Source of the DNA: Hyphomicrobiales bacterium
GTDB taxonomy: Bacteria; Pseudomonadota; Alphaproteobacteria; Rhizobiales; Rhizobiaceae
DNA length: 39,594 bases
Assembly: GCA_900469615.1 (NCBI GenBank)
Contig: UBYA01000037.1
Coordinates: forward strand, 3,470 to 43,063
Direction of reading: 5' to 3'
Shown here: piece by piece, positions 16,116 to 23,962 of the stretch
How the letters are laid out: each line of letters begins with the position of its first letter
Numbering within the stretch: position 1 is the stretch's first letter
Made by a program: the position numbers and the translations under genes
Notes under the pieces: generated by a model
What the model was told of the DNA's origin: nothing
What the model saw: the letters and a program-made list of their open reading frames with translations, nothing else
The model's database searches: none

Positions 16116-16540
16116 TGCGGGCGAAAGAGATCATCGAAACGCTTTCCATGCAGCGGCATCCGGAAGGCGGCTGGTACGTGCAGACCTTTCGCGACGAAAA
16201 CGGCGGCGCACGCGGCCACTCCACGGCGATCTACTATCTGCTCGAGGCCGGCGAGCGCTCGCACTGGCACCGGGTTCGCGATGCAGCCGAGGTCTGGCAT
16301 TACTATGCCGGCGCACCTCTCGCCTTGCATCGCTCCGCCGACGGCACGGCCAGCGAAAGGCTCGTTCTCGGCACGGATCTGGCAAAGGGCGAGCGGCCGC
16401 AGGCGATCATTCCGGCCAACTGGTGGCAATCGGCCGAAAGCCTCGGCGAATTCACGCTGGTCGGCTGCACGGTCGCGCCCGGCTTCGAGTTTTCGAGCTT
16501 CGAAATGGCCCACCCGGACTGGAAGCCCGCTTCCGGCTGA
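16115..16540 (+). CDS. DUF985 cupin protein
   Basis: A 141-residue single-domain cupin of the DUF985 family. Characteristic signs are the N-terminal H-P-E-G-G-W-Y near residue 15, S-T-A-I-Y-Y-L-L, the metal-type cluster S-H-W-H-R-V and E-V-W-H-Y-Y-A-G (about 49-68), and the late G-C-T-V-A-P-G-F-E-F with F-E-M-A-H. A biochemical role is not established for the family. It starts one base before the end of gloB and is therefore almost surely translated from the same mRNA; a role in glyoxal detoxification would be guesswork. Confidence 0.9.
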   Translation: MRAKEIIETLSMQRHPEGGWYVQTFRDENGGARGHSTAIYYLLEAGERSHWHRVRDAAEVWHYYAGAPLALHRSADGTASERLVLGTDLAKGERPQAIIPANWWQSAESLGEFTLVGCTVAPGFEFSSFEMAHPDWKPASG

Positions 16541-16663
16541 CCCTTTTTACCTTTCATTGACATCAAGCGGGACAGCACGGAGCGCGCAGCCTTGAAAAAG
16601 TTCTGCGCCATCTAGCTTTACACGGGGAGAGAGAAGATTGGTCCATTCGGAGGAGGTTTATTC

Positions 16664-17821
16664 GTGCGTGTGTTGTTTCCTTTGCTCGTCGCGGCGGGCT
16701 GCGTCATGAGCGCCCCTGTTTTCGCCCTTGATGCGCCGGCCTCGCCGCCGGCAGACCAGCCGCTGAAAAACTATGTAACGTCCGTCGAAAAGGACGGCTC
16801 CATCACCTTCCGCCTGTATGCGCCCTCGGCAAAGGCGGTGTCCGTCGGCCTCGGCTTGCGCGATCCTGTCGCCATGCAGCGCGGCGATGACGGCACATGG
16901 AGCCTCAAGACGGAGGCGCTTAAACCGGATCTCTACGAGTATTATTTCAATGTCGACGGCTTTCGCAGCGTCGACACCGGCACGAACGCGCCCAAGCCGC
17001 AGCGGCAGGTCAATACCAGCCTCATCCTGGTGCCCGGCAGCATACTCGATACCCGCAACGTGCCGCACGGCGACCTGCGGCTAGTGACACTGCATTCCAG
17101 GGCGCTCAATTCGGAACGGCAGATGTATGTCTACACGCCGCCCGGCTACACCGATTCCTCCAGGCCGCTGCCCGTGCTCTATCTCTATCACGGATTTGGC
17201 GACACGGTCGGCTCCTGGGTCGCGCAGGGCCGCGCGCCGCAAATCCTCGACAATCTTCTGGCCGAGAAGAAGATCGAGCCGATGATCGTCGTTATCCCGG
17301 ATACGGAAACCGATGTGCCGGTCGCGATCGCCGAGAATTTTCCCGGCGCGGACCGGCGCGCGAACTTCTATCCGGCGAATGCCGAGGCGGCCGATCGCGA
17401 GCTGACAGACGATCTCATCCCATACATGAAGAAGCATTACCGGGTGCGCAACGACGCCGACGGCCGAGGCGTTGCCGGGCTGTCGCAGGGCGGGTATCAG
17501 GCCCTCGTGTCGGGCCTTTCGCACCTCGACACCTTCGGCTGGGTCGCAACCTTCAGCGGCGTCAGCACGACGACCGTCCCCAACAAGACCGTGGACGCCG
17601 TGCTGAACGAGCCGGAGAAGATCAACAAGGCGCTCCGCAACTTCACGGTGACGGTCGGAAGCAAGGATCAGGTTGTCGGCAAGGATGTCGCCGGCCTCAA
17701 GGCGGCGCTGGACGAGAAGAAGATCAAGCACGAGTATCACGAATATCCGGACCTCCAGCACGAAATGGATGTCTGGCGGCCGTCGCTCGTCGCCTTCCTG
17801 GAGAAGGTCTTCAAGAAATAG
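16664..17821 (+). CDS. Secreted esterase of the Esterase-D/feruloyl esterase fold
   Basis: A 385-residue alpha/beta hydrolase (PF00756). A signal peptide (1-21, cleavage after V-F-A likely) exports it. Residues 35-120 form an immunoglobulin-like E-set domain like the one found before many xylan/feruloyl esterases; the catalytic domain has L-Y-H-G-F-G (oxyanion side), nucleophile Ser274 in G-L-S-Q-G-G, and His366 in L-Q-H-E-M. Plant cell-wall or enterobactin-type esters are typical substrates; which applies is unknown. The start is GTG 16664, set by a very strong GGAGGAGG 8 bases upstream. It stands alone, converging on a permease gene 21 bases away. Confidence 0.88.
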   Translation: MRVLFPLLVAAGCVMSAPVFALDAPASPPADQPLKNYVTSVEKDGSITFRLYAPSAKAVSVGLGLRDPVAMQRGDDGTWSLKTEALKPDLYEYYFNVDGFRSVDTGTNAPKPQRQVNTSLILVPGSILDTRNVPHGDLRLVTLHSRALNSERQMYVYTPPGYTDSSRPLPVLYLYHGFGDTVGSWVAQGRAPQILDNLLAEKKIEPMIVVIPDTETDVPVAIAENFPGADRRANFYPANAEAADRELTDDLIPYMKKHYRVRNDADGRGVAGLSQGGYQALVSGLSHLDTFGWVATFSGVSTTTVPNKTVDAVLNEPEKINKALRNFTVTVGSKDQVVGKDVAGLKAALDEKKIKHEYHEYPDLQHEMDVWRPSLVAFLEKVFKK

Positions 17822-17842
17822 CCGATCGGGAATGCGGCGGAG

Positions 17843-18754
17843 CTATTCCGCCGCTTCGGCCCGCGCCTGTCCGGCATTGCCCCGGCGCAGGATCATCCGG
17901 TGCGCGGCCAGCACCGCGCCGCCGGTCACGAGCAGGCAGGCAAGCGCGATGCCCCAGCTCGGCTCGGCAAAGCCGAACAACGTCAGGATCAGGGTCGACA
18001 ACAGCGGTGCGGCATAGCTCGCCGCGCCGAGAATCTGGATATCTCCGTTCTTGACGCCGTAATCCCAGGCATAGAAGGCCGCGCCGACAGGAAAGAGGCC
18101 GAGGCCGAGTACGGCAATCCATTGCGTCACGCTCTCCGGCCAGATCGTTTCCTCCAGCCCAAGGTGGCAGAAAAGGGAGAGAATGGCAGTGACAAGGCAG
18201 AAAACGGTGACGACGTCGGTGGAAACGGCCTCGAAACGGCGCGTGACGAGGGAATAGCCGGACCATGTGAAGGCGCAGAGAAAGGCCGCGCCATAGCCGA
18301 CGGCATAGGCGCCTTCGAAATGAAAGCCGTTGCGGCCGACGATCAGAAACGTGCCCGCGAGCCCCATCAGAGCGCCGACGATATGATACCAGCGCAGCCG
18401 CTCGCCGGGCAGCAGCGCGGAGCCGACGACGATCAGCAGCGGCCAGAGATAGGCGATAAGCCCCGCTTCGACCGCCGGCGCATGGCGCAGCGCCGTGAAA
18501 TAAAGGAAGTGATAGCCGAAAAGCCCGGCAATTCCCGTTATCCAGACCTTGGCGGGCTGGCGCAGCAATTGCAGGCGCTCAGGCCGCAGCAGAAGCACGG
18601 CGATGCCGGGAATGCTGCCGATGGCAAAGCAGATGGCGAGCAGCTGAAAGGGCTGCATCCTGCCGGACGCCACCGTCAAAAGCGCCAGAAACGACCACAT
18701 CACGATGGCCGAGAAGCCCGTCAATGTCGCGCGAAACGTCAACCCTGCCCCCAA
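17843..18754 (-). CDS. EamA/DMT family permease
   Basis: Drug/metabolite transporter family protein of 303 residues with about ten hydrophobic helices arranged as two EamA repeats. The first repeat ends near G-E-R-L-R-W (about 118) and the second contains G-A-A-F-Y-A-W-D-Y-G-V-K-x-G-D, a pattern of the YddG-type branch (aromatic amino acid exporters). The substrate is a guess from this resemblance. No ATG is available at a suitable position; the reading starts at TTG 18754, with TTG 18742 as an alternative, so the N-terminus is uncertain by a few residues. It lies 27 bases downstream of the DUF3108 gene start side, reading the same way. Confidence 0.85.
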   Translation of the reverse strand: MGAGLTFRATLTGFSAIVMWSFLALLTVASGRMQPFQLLAICFAIGSIPGIAVLLLRPERLQLLRQPAKVWITGIAGLFGYHFLYFTALRHAPAVEAGLIAYLWPLLIVVGSALLPGERLRWYHIVGALMGLAGTFLIVGRNGFHFEGAYAVGYGAAFLCAFTWSGYSLVTRRFEAVSTDVVTVFCLVTAILSLFCHLGLEETIWPESVTQWIAVLGLGLFPVGAAFYAWDYGVKNGDIQILGAASYAAPLLSTLILTLFGFAEPSWGIALACLLVTGGAVLAAHRMILRRGNAGQARAEAAE

Positions 18755-18781
18755 GCTGGCCGCTGCGGACGCCCTCCACCG

Positions 18782-19558
18782 CTAGCTGCCGTATTTTACA
18801 GCCGTAATCGTCACCGTCCCGTATTGTGTGGGTATGCGGACGTAGACCGGAGCATATACGTTCATGGCATCGGCCTTGGCAAACCAGATCTCCATATTGT
18901 CGCTCTTGGCGAGATAGAGATAGTCCTTGCGCGTGCCCTTATAGCCGCTCTTCGGCGTGAAGCGCACGGCGCAGGCGATCGTCTTGCCCTTGAAGCCATC
19001 CGTCGAGAACGGATGCGATCCCTTCGGCGACAGTTTCAGGTCCATGCGCATCTCGCCGTCGAAGACGGCCAGCGTCTGGTTGCACAGATTGAGGCTGGGC
19101 GTGATCGGGAAGATCATGCCGGAAATCGGATCGAGCACCGACTTCAGGTCCGCCTCGGAAAGGGGGATCCAGCTATCCGGTCGCTTCGGCTCCGGCGTGA
19201 TGGTGTTCGACGTCACGTTGCCGTTGGCATAGGCCACATCGTAGGTGCGCTCCTTCTTGCCGCTCTTGTAGAACAGCGAATAATGCGTCGCCTGCAGCCT
19301 GTTTTCGTCGACGACGCCGGTCACGTCCGTCCTGGCATCGATGGAAGTAACAAGATCGGCAAGGCCCGCAGACGTAATATCGCCACGGATGGTGAACTGC
19401 TTGCCCGTGACCTCGGTCTTGAAATCCGCCCTGGCGATCGGCAGGCCTGCCAGCGAAACGCGATACCGCGTTTCATGCCGCAGCACGTCGGCCGATGCCA
19501 TCGATGACATCGACGCAACGATCGCCGAAATAACAAGACACTTGCGAATTTGAACCAT
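18782..19558 (-). CDS. DUF3108 periplasmic protein
   Basis: A 258-residue secreted protein with a signal peptide (about 1-23, cleavage after A-S-A) and a DUF3108 domain made mostly of beta strands. Family members occur widely in Gram-negatives and are suspected to bind or modify envelope components; function is not established. Two Cys residues (in L-C-N-Q and A-C-A-V) could form a disulfide. ATG 19558 has GAAGG 8 bases upstream; an upstream TTG in the same frame is less likely. It is divergent from rpmB and 27 bases before the DMT permease gene, with which it may be cotranscribed. Confidence 0.88.
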   Translation of the reverse strand: MVQIRKCLVISAIVASMSSMASADVLRHETRYRVSLAGLPIARADFKTEVTGKQFTIRGDITSAGLADLVTSIDARTDVTGVVDENRLQATHYSLFYKSGKKERTYDVAYANGNVTSNTITPEPKRPDSWIPLSEADLKSVLDPISGMIFPITPSLNLCNQTLAVFDGEMRMDLKLSPKGSHPFSTDGFKGKTIACAVRFTPKSGYKGTRKDYLYLAKSDNMEIWFAKADAMNVYAPVYVRIPTQYGTVTITAVKYGS

Positions 19559-19671
19559 GATCAAGGCCTTCAACGAGGATCAGGCAAGATATATAGTGCT
19601 TTCCTCGCCTGCTGCGAGCGTCAGAGAACAGCAGCTTTTTGACGGAATTGCGGGAAAACACAAGGTTTGGC

Positions 19672-19700
19672 TTGACGCGGCCGGGCTCTCTGACTATAGA
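19672..19700 (+). promoter_or_regulatory. rpmB promoter
   Basis: CTTGACG with TTGACG at 19672-19677, a 17-base spacer, and TATAGA at 19695-19700: a near-consensus housekeeping promoter of the CTTGAC type common at rhizobial rRNA, tRNA and ribosomal-protein genes. The start would be near 19707, giving a leader of about 88 bases before rpmB. Confidence 0.75.
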
Positions 19701-19794
19701 ACCGCAACTTTCCAATTATGGCCTGTTGGATTGCGTGCCGGGTTTTGCCCGGAATGACTATCCGATGGTCAAGAAAAACAAAAGTAGGTGTACC

Positions 19795-20094
19795 ATGTCC
19801 CGCATGTGCGAATTGACTGGCAAGGCCGTCCTCGTGGGCAACAATGTCAGCCACGCCAACAACAAGACCAAGCGTCGGTTCCTGCCGAATCTTTGCCAGG
19901 TCACGCTGATCTCCGACGTTCTCGGCCAGCGCTATCGCCTGCGCGTTTCCGCTGCAGCGCTCCGCTCTGTCGAACATCGCGGTGGTCTGGACGCTTTCCT
20001 GCTGAAGGCAAGCGAAAACGAACTCAGCATGCGCGCTCGCCTGCTGCGTCGCCAGATCGTCAAGAAGTCCGCTGAAGCCGCAGTTGCTGCGTAA
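19795..20094 (+). CDS. rpmB: 50S ribosomal protein L28
   Basis: A 99-residue basic ribosomal protein, the long alphaproteobacterial form of bL28. Landmarks: M-S-R-M-C-E-L-T-G-K at the N-terminus, G-N-N-V-S-H-A-N-N-K-T-K-R-R-F and the L-R-V-S-A-A-A-L-R block. The frame is open from 19639 but the normal N-terminus begins at ATG 19795, with AGGTG upstream. A good promoter lies upstream and an intrinsic terminator follows, so it is likely a monocistronic unit, divergent from the DUF3108 gene. Confidence 0.97.
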   Translation: MSRMCELTGKAVLVGNNVSHANNKTKRRFLPNLCQVTLISDVLGQRYRLRVSAAALRSVEHRGGLDAFLLKASENELSMRARLLRRQIVKKSAEAAVAA

Positions 20095-20127
20095 GCTCTA
20101 GCACTTCGCGATATCATACGGGCTAAG

Positions 20128-20162
20128 AGGCTTGCACGGATCATATCCGGACAGGCCTTTTT
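20128..20162 (+). terminator. Intrinsic terminator after rpmB
   Basis: A two-part stem, AGGCTTG (20128-20134) with CAGGCCT (20152-20158) outside and CGGAT/ATCCG (20137-20141/20145-20149) inside, runs straight into TTTTT (20158-20162). This is the clearest rho-independent terminator in the window. It lies 34 bases after rpmB and 47 bases before the next start, so it could also attenuate read-through into the queuosine transporter gene. Confidence 0.8.
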
Positions 20163-20164
20163 CC

Positions 20165-20208
20165 ATGCCCGGTTTCCTCCAACTGGTGGCATCACCCAGG
20201 ATAAAAAA
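20165..20208 (+). promoter_or_regulatory. Structured leader before the queuosine-precursor transporter
   Basis: A hairpin with an outer stem ATGC/GCAT (20165-20168/20189-20192) and inner stem CCGGT/ACTGG (20169-20173/20182-20186) exposes the loop TTCCTCCA. The loop bases TCCT (20175-20178) can pair with AGGA (20198-20201), which is the Shine-Dalgarno site of the next gene, forming a pseudoknot; a run of seven A follows, up to the ATG. Small pseudoknots that hide the ribosome binding site are known for preQ1 riboswitches, which control this kind of transporter, but the base order does not fit the class I or II consensus as I know it. Translational control is inference. Confidence 0.4.
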
Positions 20209-20844
20209 ATGCTGACGACACGCCATACCCTTATCTACGTTCTGCTGATGACGCTTGTCGTCGTCGCCTCCAACATCCTCGTGCAGTATCCGCTGCAGGC
20301 AACGTTCGCCGGCATCAACCTTGCGGATATCCTCACCTGGGGCGCGTTCACCTATCCGGTCGCCTTTCTCATCACCGATCTGACAAACCGCCAGTTCGGC
20401 CCGAAGGCCGCGCGCAAGGTGGTGTTTGCCGGCTTCGTCGTCGGTGTGGCGCTATCGTTCTACACGGCACAGCCGCGCATCGCGATCGCCTCCGGCTCCG
20501 CCTATCTCGCCGGCCAGCTGCTCGATATCTCGGTCTTCAACCGCCTTCGCCGCATGGCCTGGTGGCGCGCGCCGCTGTTCGGCTCGCTCATCGGCTCGAT
20601 GCTGGACACGCTGATCTTCTTCTCCTTCGCCTTCGCGCCGTTCTTCGTGTTCTTCGGGCCGAACGATCCCTTCGCGATCGATTGGGCTCCGATCCTCGGC
20701 ATCTTTTCCGCATCGGCACCCCGCTGGATTTCCTGGGCGATCGGCGACTTTTCGGTCAAGGTGACGGTGGGTCTCGTCATGCTGCTGCCCTATGGCGCAC
20801 TGATGAACATGCTGAAGCCGATGTCGCAGGCTCCGACAGCCTGA
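20209..20844 (+). CDS. yhhQ: VUT/YhhQ family queuosine precursor transporter
   Basis: A 211-residue membrane protein with about six helices, of the VUT (vitamin uptake-like, COG1738) family. YhhQ of E. coli imports preQ0/preQ1, precursors of the tRNA base queuosine. Signs: N-terminal helix with V-V-A-S-N-I-L, the polar-hydrophobic P-V-A-F-L-I-T-D-L-T-N segment and S-G-S-A-Y-L-A-G-Q-L-L-D, all typical. The start ATG has AGGA 8 bases upstream followed by seven A. It follows rpmB's terminator and has a hairpin in its leader. Its end converges on the phytase-like lipoprotein gene across 99 bases. Confidence 0.9.
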   Translation: MLTTRHTLIYVLLMTLVVVASNILVQYPLQATFAGINLADILTWGAFTYPVAFLITDLTNRQFGPKAARKVVFAGFVVGVALSFYTAQPRIAIASGSAYLAGQLLDISVFNRLRRMAWWRAPLFGSLIGSMLDTLIFFSFAFAPFFVFFGPNDPFAIDWAPILGIFSASAPRWISWAIGDFSVKVTVGLVMLLPYGALMNMLKPMSQAPTA

Positions 20845-20858
20845 AGGACCGATGATCC

Positions 20859-20886
20859 GCTGCGCGCCTGCCCGTTGGTGCGCAGC
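20859..20886. terminator. Hairpin between converging genes
   Basis: GCTGCGC (20859-20865) and GCGCAGC (20880-20886) form a perfect 7-bp stem with a 14-base loop between the ends of two converging genes. It could work in both directions, but there is no T-run on either side. Confidence 0.35.
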
Positions 20887-20943
20887 ACGCATTCCTGACC
20901 TGCGAGAGATACCGGCGGCGGATCGATTCCGCACGAAAACAGC

Positions 20944-22014
20944 CTAGTTCCGGCTCAAGACGTTTTCATCGTGCAGCTTGAATTCCAGCATCAGGCTGCG
21001 CTGCAGGATCGAATGATTGTCGTCCGAGACCAGGATGAGATGAAGCGAGCCATCGGCCGCCTGGAACACGTCCATGCCCTCCATATTGTCGATCTGCTCT
21101 CTTGAGCTGGCCTCGAAGATCACCTTGCCGTCGGCGACCGCACCCGGCTTGATATCCGCGCCGGCTATCCGGCGGATTCGGACGCCAAGGCCGTGTATCA
21201 GACCGAAGCGGCGCTCCAGCAGCAACAGATCCCCGTCCGGCAGAAAGACGCCGTCGCTGACGTCGTAGCCGCCATAGTGCCGCACGGTGAAACGGCCCTG
21301 CAGCGGCCCGTCGAGAATGGCGGCAAGCATGTTGCCCTCGTCGTCCAGGCTGTCTTCCGCGACGATGACGGCGCCTCCTGCAAGCGGGCTCGACTGCGGC
21401 GCGATCATCAGCGCCTCGAGGCTGCGATTGGCGCGTAGCTGCCATCGCGGTATCGGCAGCGGCAGCGTACCGTCCGGCGGCGAAATCTCGAAGCCGGGAT
21501 CGGGATAGGCGTCGACGCGATGATGCTGCTCGTAGCTGACGAGGACATGATTGCCGCGCAGGGCCAGTCCCTCGGCATCCATGCCCCCCTTGCCGGGGTC
21601 CGTGCCGCCATAGCGGTCGATCATAGGCATGATCCGCGCATCGCTCACGCCCTTCAGTCGGCCGTTCTCATCCCGCTCGACAGCCCCGGTGAGCCAATGA
21701 CCGGTATCCAGCACGGAGATGAAATTTCGGTGGTCAGGACGAAAGCGAATAGCGGAGACGGCGCCGAGAAGCGCATTGTCCGAACTGAGCTCAAGGCCGC
21801 CAAGAAACTCCAGCGCACCGAAGCGTGTTTGATCGGAGCCGGGCTTGAAGGCGGAAATGATCCTGACGTCGATGGCAGCCGGGCCGCCCTCGTCCGCGTC
21901 ATTTCCGGAGCTGCAGCCGGCAAGCAGCCCTGCGAGCACGGCGATCAGGCACGCGCAGCTTCTCGAAACCGGCCAATATCGAAGGCCTGCGGAAGAAAGG
22001 GGCACCGGCCGCAA
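20944..22014 (-). CDS. Esterase-like/phytase-like lipoprotein
   Basis: A 356-residue protein with an N-terminal signal and lipobox L-A-G-C (Cys34), then one domain of the 'esterase-like activity of phytase' family (PF13449), a beta-propeller-like fold. Indicators are G-G-L-E-L-S near residue 72, D-A-E-G-L-A near 145, N-R-S-L-E-A-L and the late I-D-N-M-E-G-M-D with L-I-L-V-S-D-D-N. Enzyme activity is not established. The start is uncertain: TTG 22014 or GTG 22005 in a region without a good ribosome binding site, 29 bases after cobT; coupling to cobT translation is possible. The odd start and close spacing make it the probable third gene of a cobS-cobT operon. Confidence 0.85.
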   Translation of the reverse strand: MRPVPLSSAGLRYWPVSRSCACLIAVLAGLLAGCSSGNDADEGGPAAIDVRIISAFKPGSDQTRFGALEFLGGLELSSDNALLGAVSAIRFRPDHRNFISVLDTGHWLTGAVERDENGRLKGVSDARIMPMIDRYGGTDPGKGGMDAEGLALRGNHVLVSYEQHHRVDAYPDPGFEISPPDGTLPLPIPRWQLRANRSLEALMIAPQSSPLAGGAVIVAEDSLDDEGNMLAAILDGPLQGRFTVRHYGGYDVSDGVFLPDGDLLLLERRFGLIHGLGVRIRRIAGADIKPGAVADGKVIFEASSREQIDNMEGMDVFQAADGSLHLILVSDDNHSILQRSLMLEFKLHDENVLSRN

Positions 22015-22043
22015 GGCCGATGCCGCAAGACGCCTGAGCGGGC

Positions 22044-23945
22044 TCAGCTTGCGCGGCGCATGCGCGAGCGCGGCATGCTCGTCTGGTCTTCGAACAGCGA
22101 AGCGAGCTGCTCCGTCATCGCTCCGGCCAGTTCGTCGGCATCGACGATGGTGACGGCGCGGCGATAGTAGCGCGTCACGTCATGGCCGATACCGATGGCC
22201 AGCAGCTCGACGGGCGAGCGCGTCTCGATCTGGTCGATCACGGCGCGCAGGTGCCGCTCCAGATAGTTGCCCGGATTGACGGACAGCGTGGAGTCGTCGA
22301 CCGGCGCACCGTCCGAGATCATCATCAGGATGCGACGCTGTTCGCGGCGACCGAGCAGGCGGTTGTGTGCCCAGATCAGCGCCTCGCCGTCGATATTCTC
22401 CTTGAGCAAGCCTTCGCGCATCATCAATCCGAGGTTGCTGCGAGACCGTCTGTAGGGCTCGTCTGCGGACTTGTAGATGATGTGGCGCAGGTCGTTCAGC
22501 CGGCCCGGCGTCTGCGGCTTGCCGCCGGCAAGCCACTTCTCGCGCGCCTGCCCGCCCTTCCACGCCTTGGTGGTGAAGCCGAGGATCTCGACCTTCACGC
22601 CGCAGCGCTCCAGCGTGCGGGCCAGGATATCGGCGCAGGACGCGGCAACAGTGATCGGACGGCCGCGCATCGAGCCGGAATTGTCGATCAGCAGCGTCAC
22701 GACCGTATCGCGGAACTGCGTATCGCGCTCCATCTTGAAGGACAGCGCCTGCATCGGGTCGATGATCAGGCGCGGCAAACGTGCCGGGTCGAGATAACCC
22801 TCTTCCAGATCGAAGTCCCAGGAGCGGTTCTGCTGCGCCATCAGGCGGCGCTGCAAACGGTTGGCAAGCCGTCCCACCGCGCCCTGCAGATGCGCAAGCT
22901 GCTTGTCGAGGAAGGCGCGCAGGCGTTCGAGCTCGGCCACGTCGCACAGTTCCTGTGCCGTCGTGGTCTCGTCGAACTCCTCCGTATAGACGTGATAGTC
23001 GACCTTCTCGTTGAAATCGGCGAAGGGCGTATTCGGACGGCGCGTCTCACCCGGCGTTTCCGAGTCCTCCTCGCCTTCCTCGCTCATATCGTCGTCGGAG
23101 ATTTCGCCGCCGTCTTCGGTCGCGCCATCCTCCATCTGCTCGTCGGAGGCTTCGCTGTCTTCGGCCGGCGCGGCATCTGAGCCTTCGTCTTCCTTGACGT
23201 CGTCGTTATCCTGATCCTCGCCGTTCGGCTTGTCCTCTTCGCTCGGCTGTTCCTCGCTGTCAGGCTCGGATTGCTCGTCGCCATACTCCTCCGCCATCTC
23301 CATGGCCGACAGAATATTGCGGACGACGCGGGCAAAGCTCTGCTGGTCGTTGATGGTCGCAAGCAGGTTGTCGAGTTCGCCGCCGGTCTTTTCCTCGATG
23401 AAGGGACGCCAGAGGTCGAGCACCTTGCCGGCGCTTTCCGGCGGCTTCTGGCCGGTCAGCTTCTCGCGCACGATCATCGCCATGGCTTCGCCGATCGGCG
23501 CATCCTCGCGCCGTTCGATGCCGGAAAAATTCGCCTTGGCGTATTTCTCCGTATTCATCGAGCTGATGTTGGCGGCAACGCCGCTCATGCGCAGCGAGCC
23601 GATCGATTCGACGCGCGCCTGCTCGACGGCATCGAAAATGCTGCGGGCATCCGCACCCTGGGGGGCCATGACCGCATGCACGCGGGCATCGTGACAGGCA
23701 AGACGCAGGGCCATCGAATCGCCGAGGCCGCGCGTCACCGCCAGCTCATGCGCCGTTGGCCGTTTTGAAAGCTCCGGCAAGCGGATGCGCTCGCCGGTCA
23801 TTCCCGGGCGTTCGTTGGCAAAGGCCACTTCGACCTCGGCATCGCCGGCGATCGAGCGGACACAGCCGGTGATCGCCCGGCGCAACGGCTCCATGTCCAC
23901 CGGGGCACCCGGCTTCGCTCTGGAATTATCTCCGCGACCTGACAT
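22044..23945 (-). CDS. cobT: Cobaltochelatase subunit CobT
   Basis: Subunit of the aerobic cobaltochelatase CobNST, which inserts Co2+ into hydrogenobyrinic acid a,c-diamide in cobalamin synthesis. 633 residues, the usual length. The N-terminal third is helical; residues 219-300 are a very acidic linker (Glu/Asp/Ser-rich, as in all CobT); the C-terminal domain is a von Willebrand A fold with the MIDAS motif D-N-S-G-S at 421-425 and M-I-S-D-G-A-P at about 542. CobT forms a chaperone-like ring with the AAA+ protein CobS. cobS ends 17 bases upstream; cobN is not in this window. Confidence 0.96.
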   Translation of the reverse strand: MSGRGDNSRAKPGAPVDMEPLRRAITGCVRSIAGDAEVEVAFANERPGMTGERIRLPELSKRPTAHELAVTRGLGDSMALRLACHDARVHAVMAPQGADARSIFDAVEQARVESIGSLRMSGVAANISSMNTEKYAKANFSGIERREDAPIGEAMAMIVREKLTGQKPPESAGKVLDLWRPFIEEKTGGELDNLLATINDQQSFARVVRNILSAMEMAEEYGDEQSEPDSEEQPSEEDKPNGEDQDNDDVKEDEGSDAAPAEDSEASDEQMEDGATEDGGEISDDDMSEEGEEDSETPGETRRPNTPFADFNEKVDYHVYTEEFDETTTAQELCDVAELERLRAFLDKQLAHLQGAVGRLANRLQRRLMAQQNRSWDFDLEEGYLDPARLPRLIIDPMQALSFKMERDTQFRDTVVTLLIDNSGSMRGRPITVAASCADILARTLERCGVKVEILGFTTKAWKGGQAREKWLAGGKPQTPGRLNDLRHIIYKSADEPYRRSRSNLGLMMREGLLKENIDGEALIWAHNRLLGRREQRRILMMISDGAPVDDSTLSVNPGNYLERHLRAVIDQIETRSPVELLAIGIGHDVTRYYRRAVTIVDADELAGAMTEQLASLFEDQTSMPRSRMRRAS

Positions 23946-23962
23946 GATGTGTCGGCTTTTCC

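Noticed and set aside
16557..16620. TTGACA before the secreted esterase gene
   Set aside because: No -10 element at proper spacing; an alternative TTGAAA has a 15-base spacer only.
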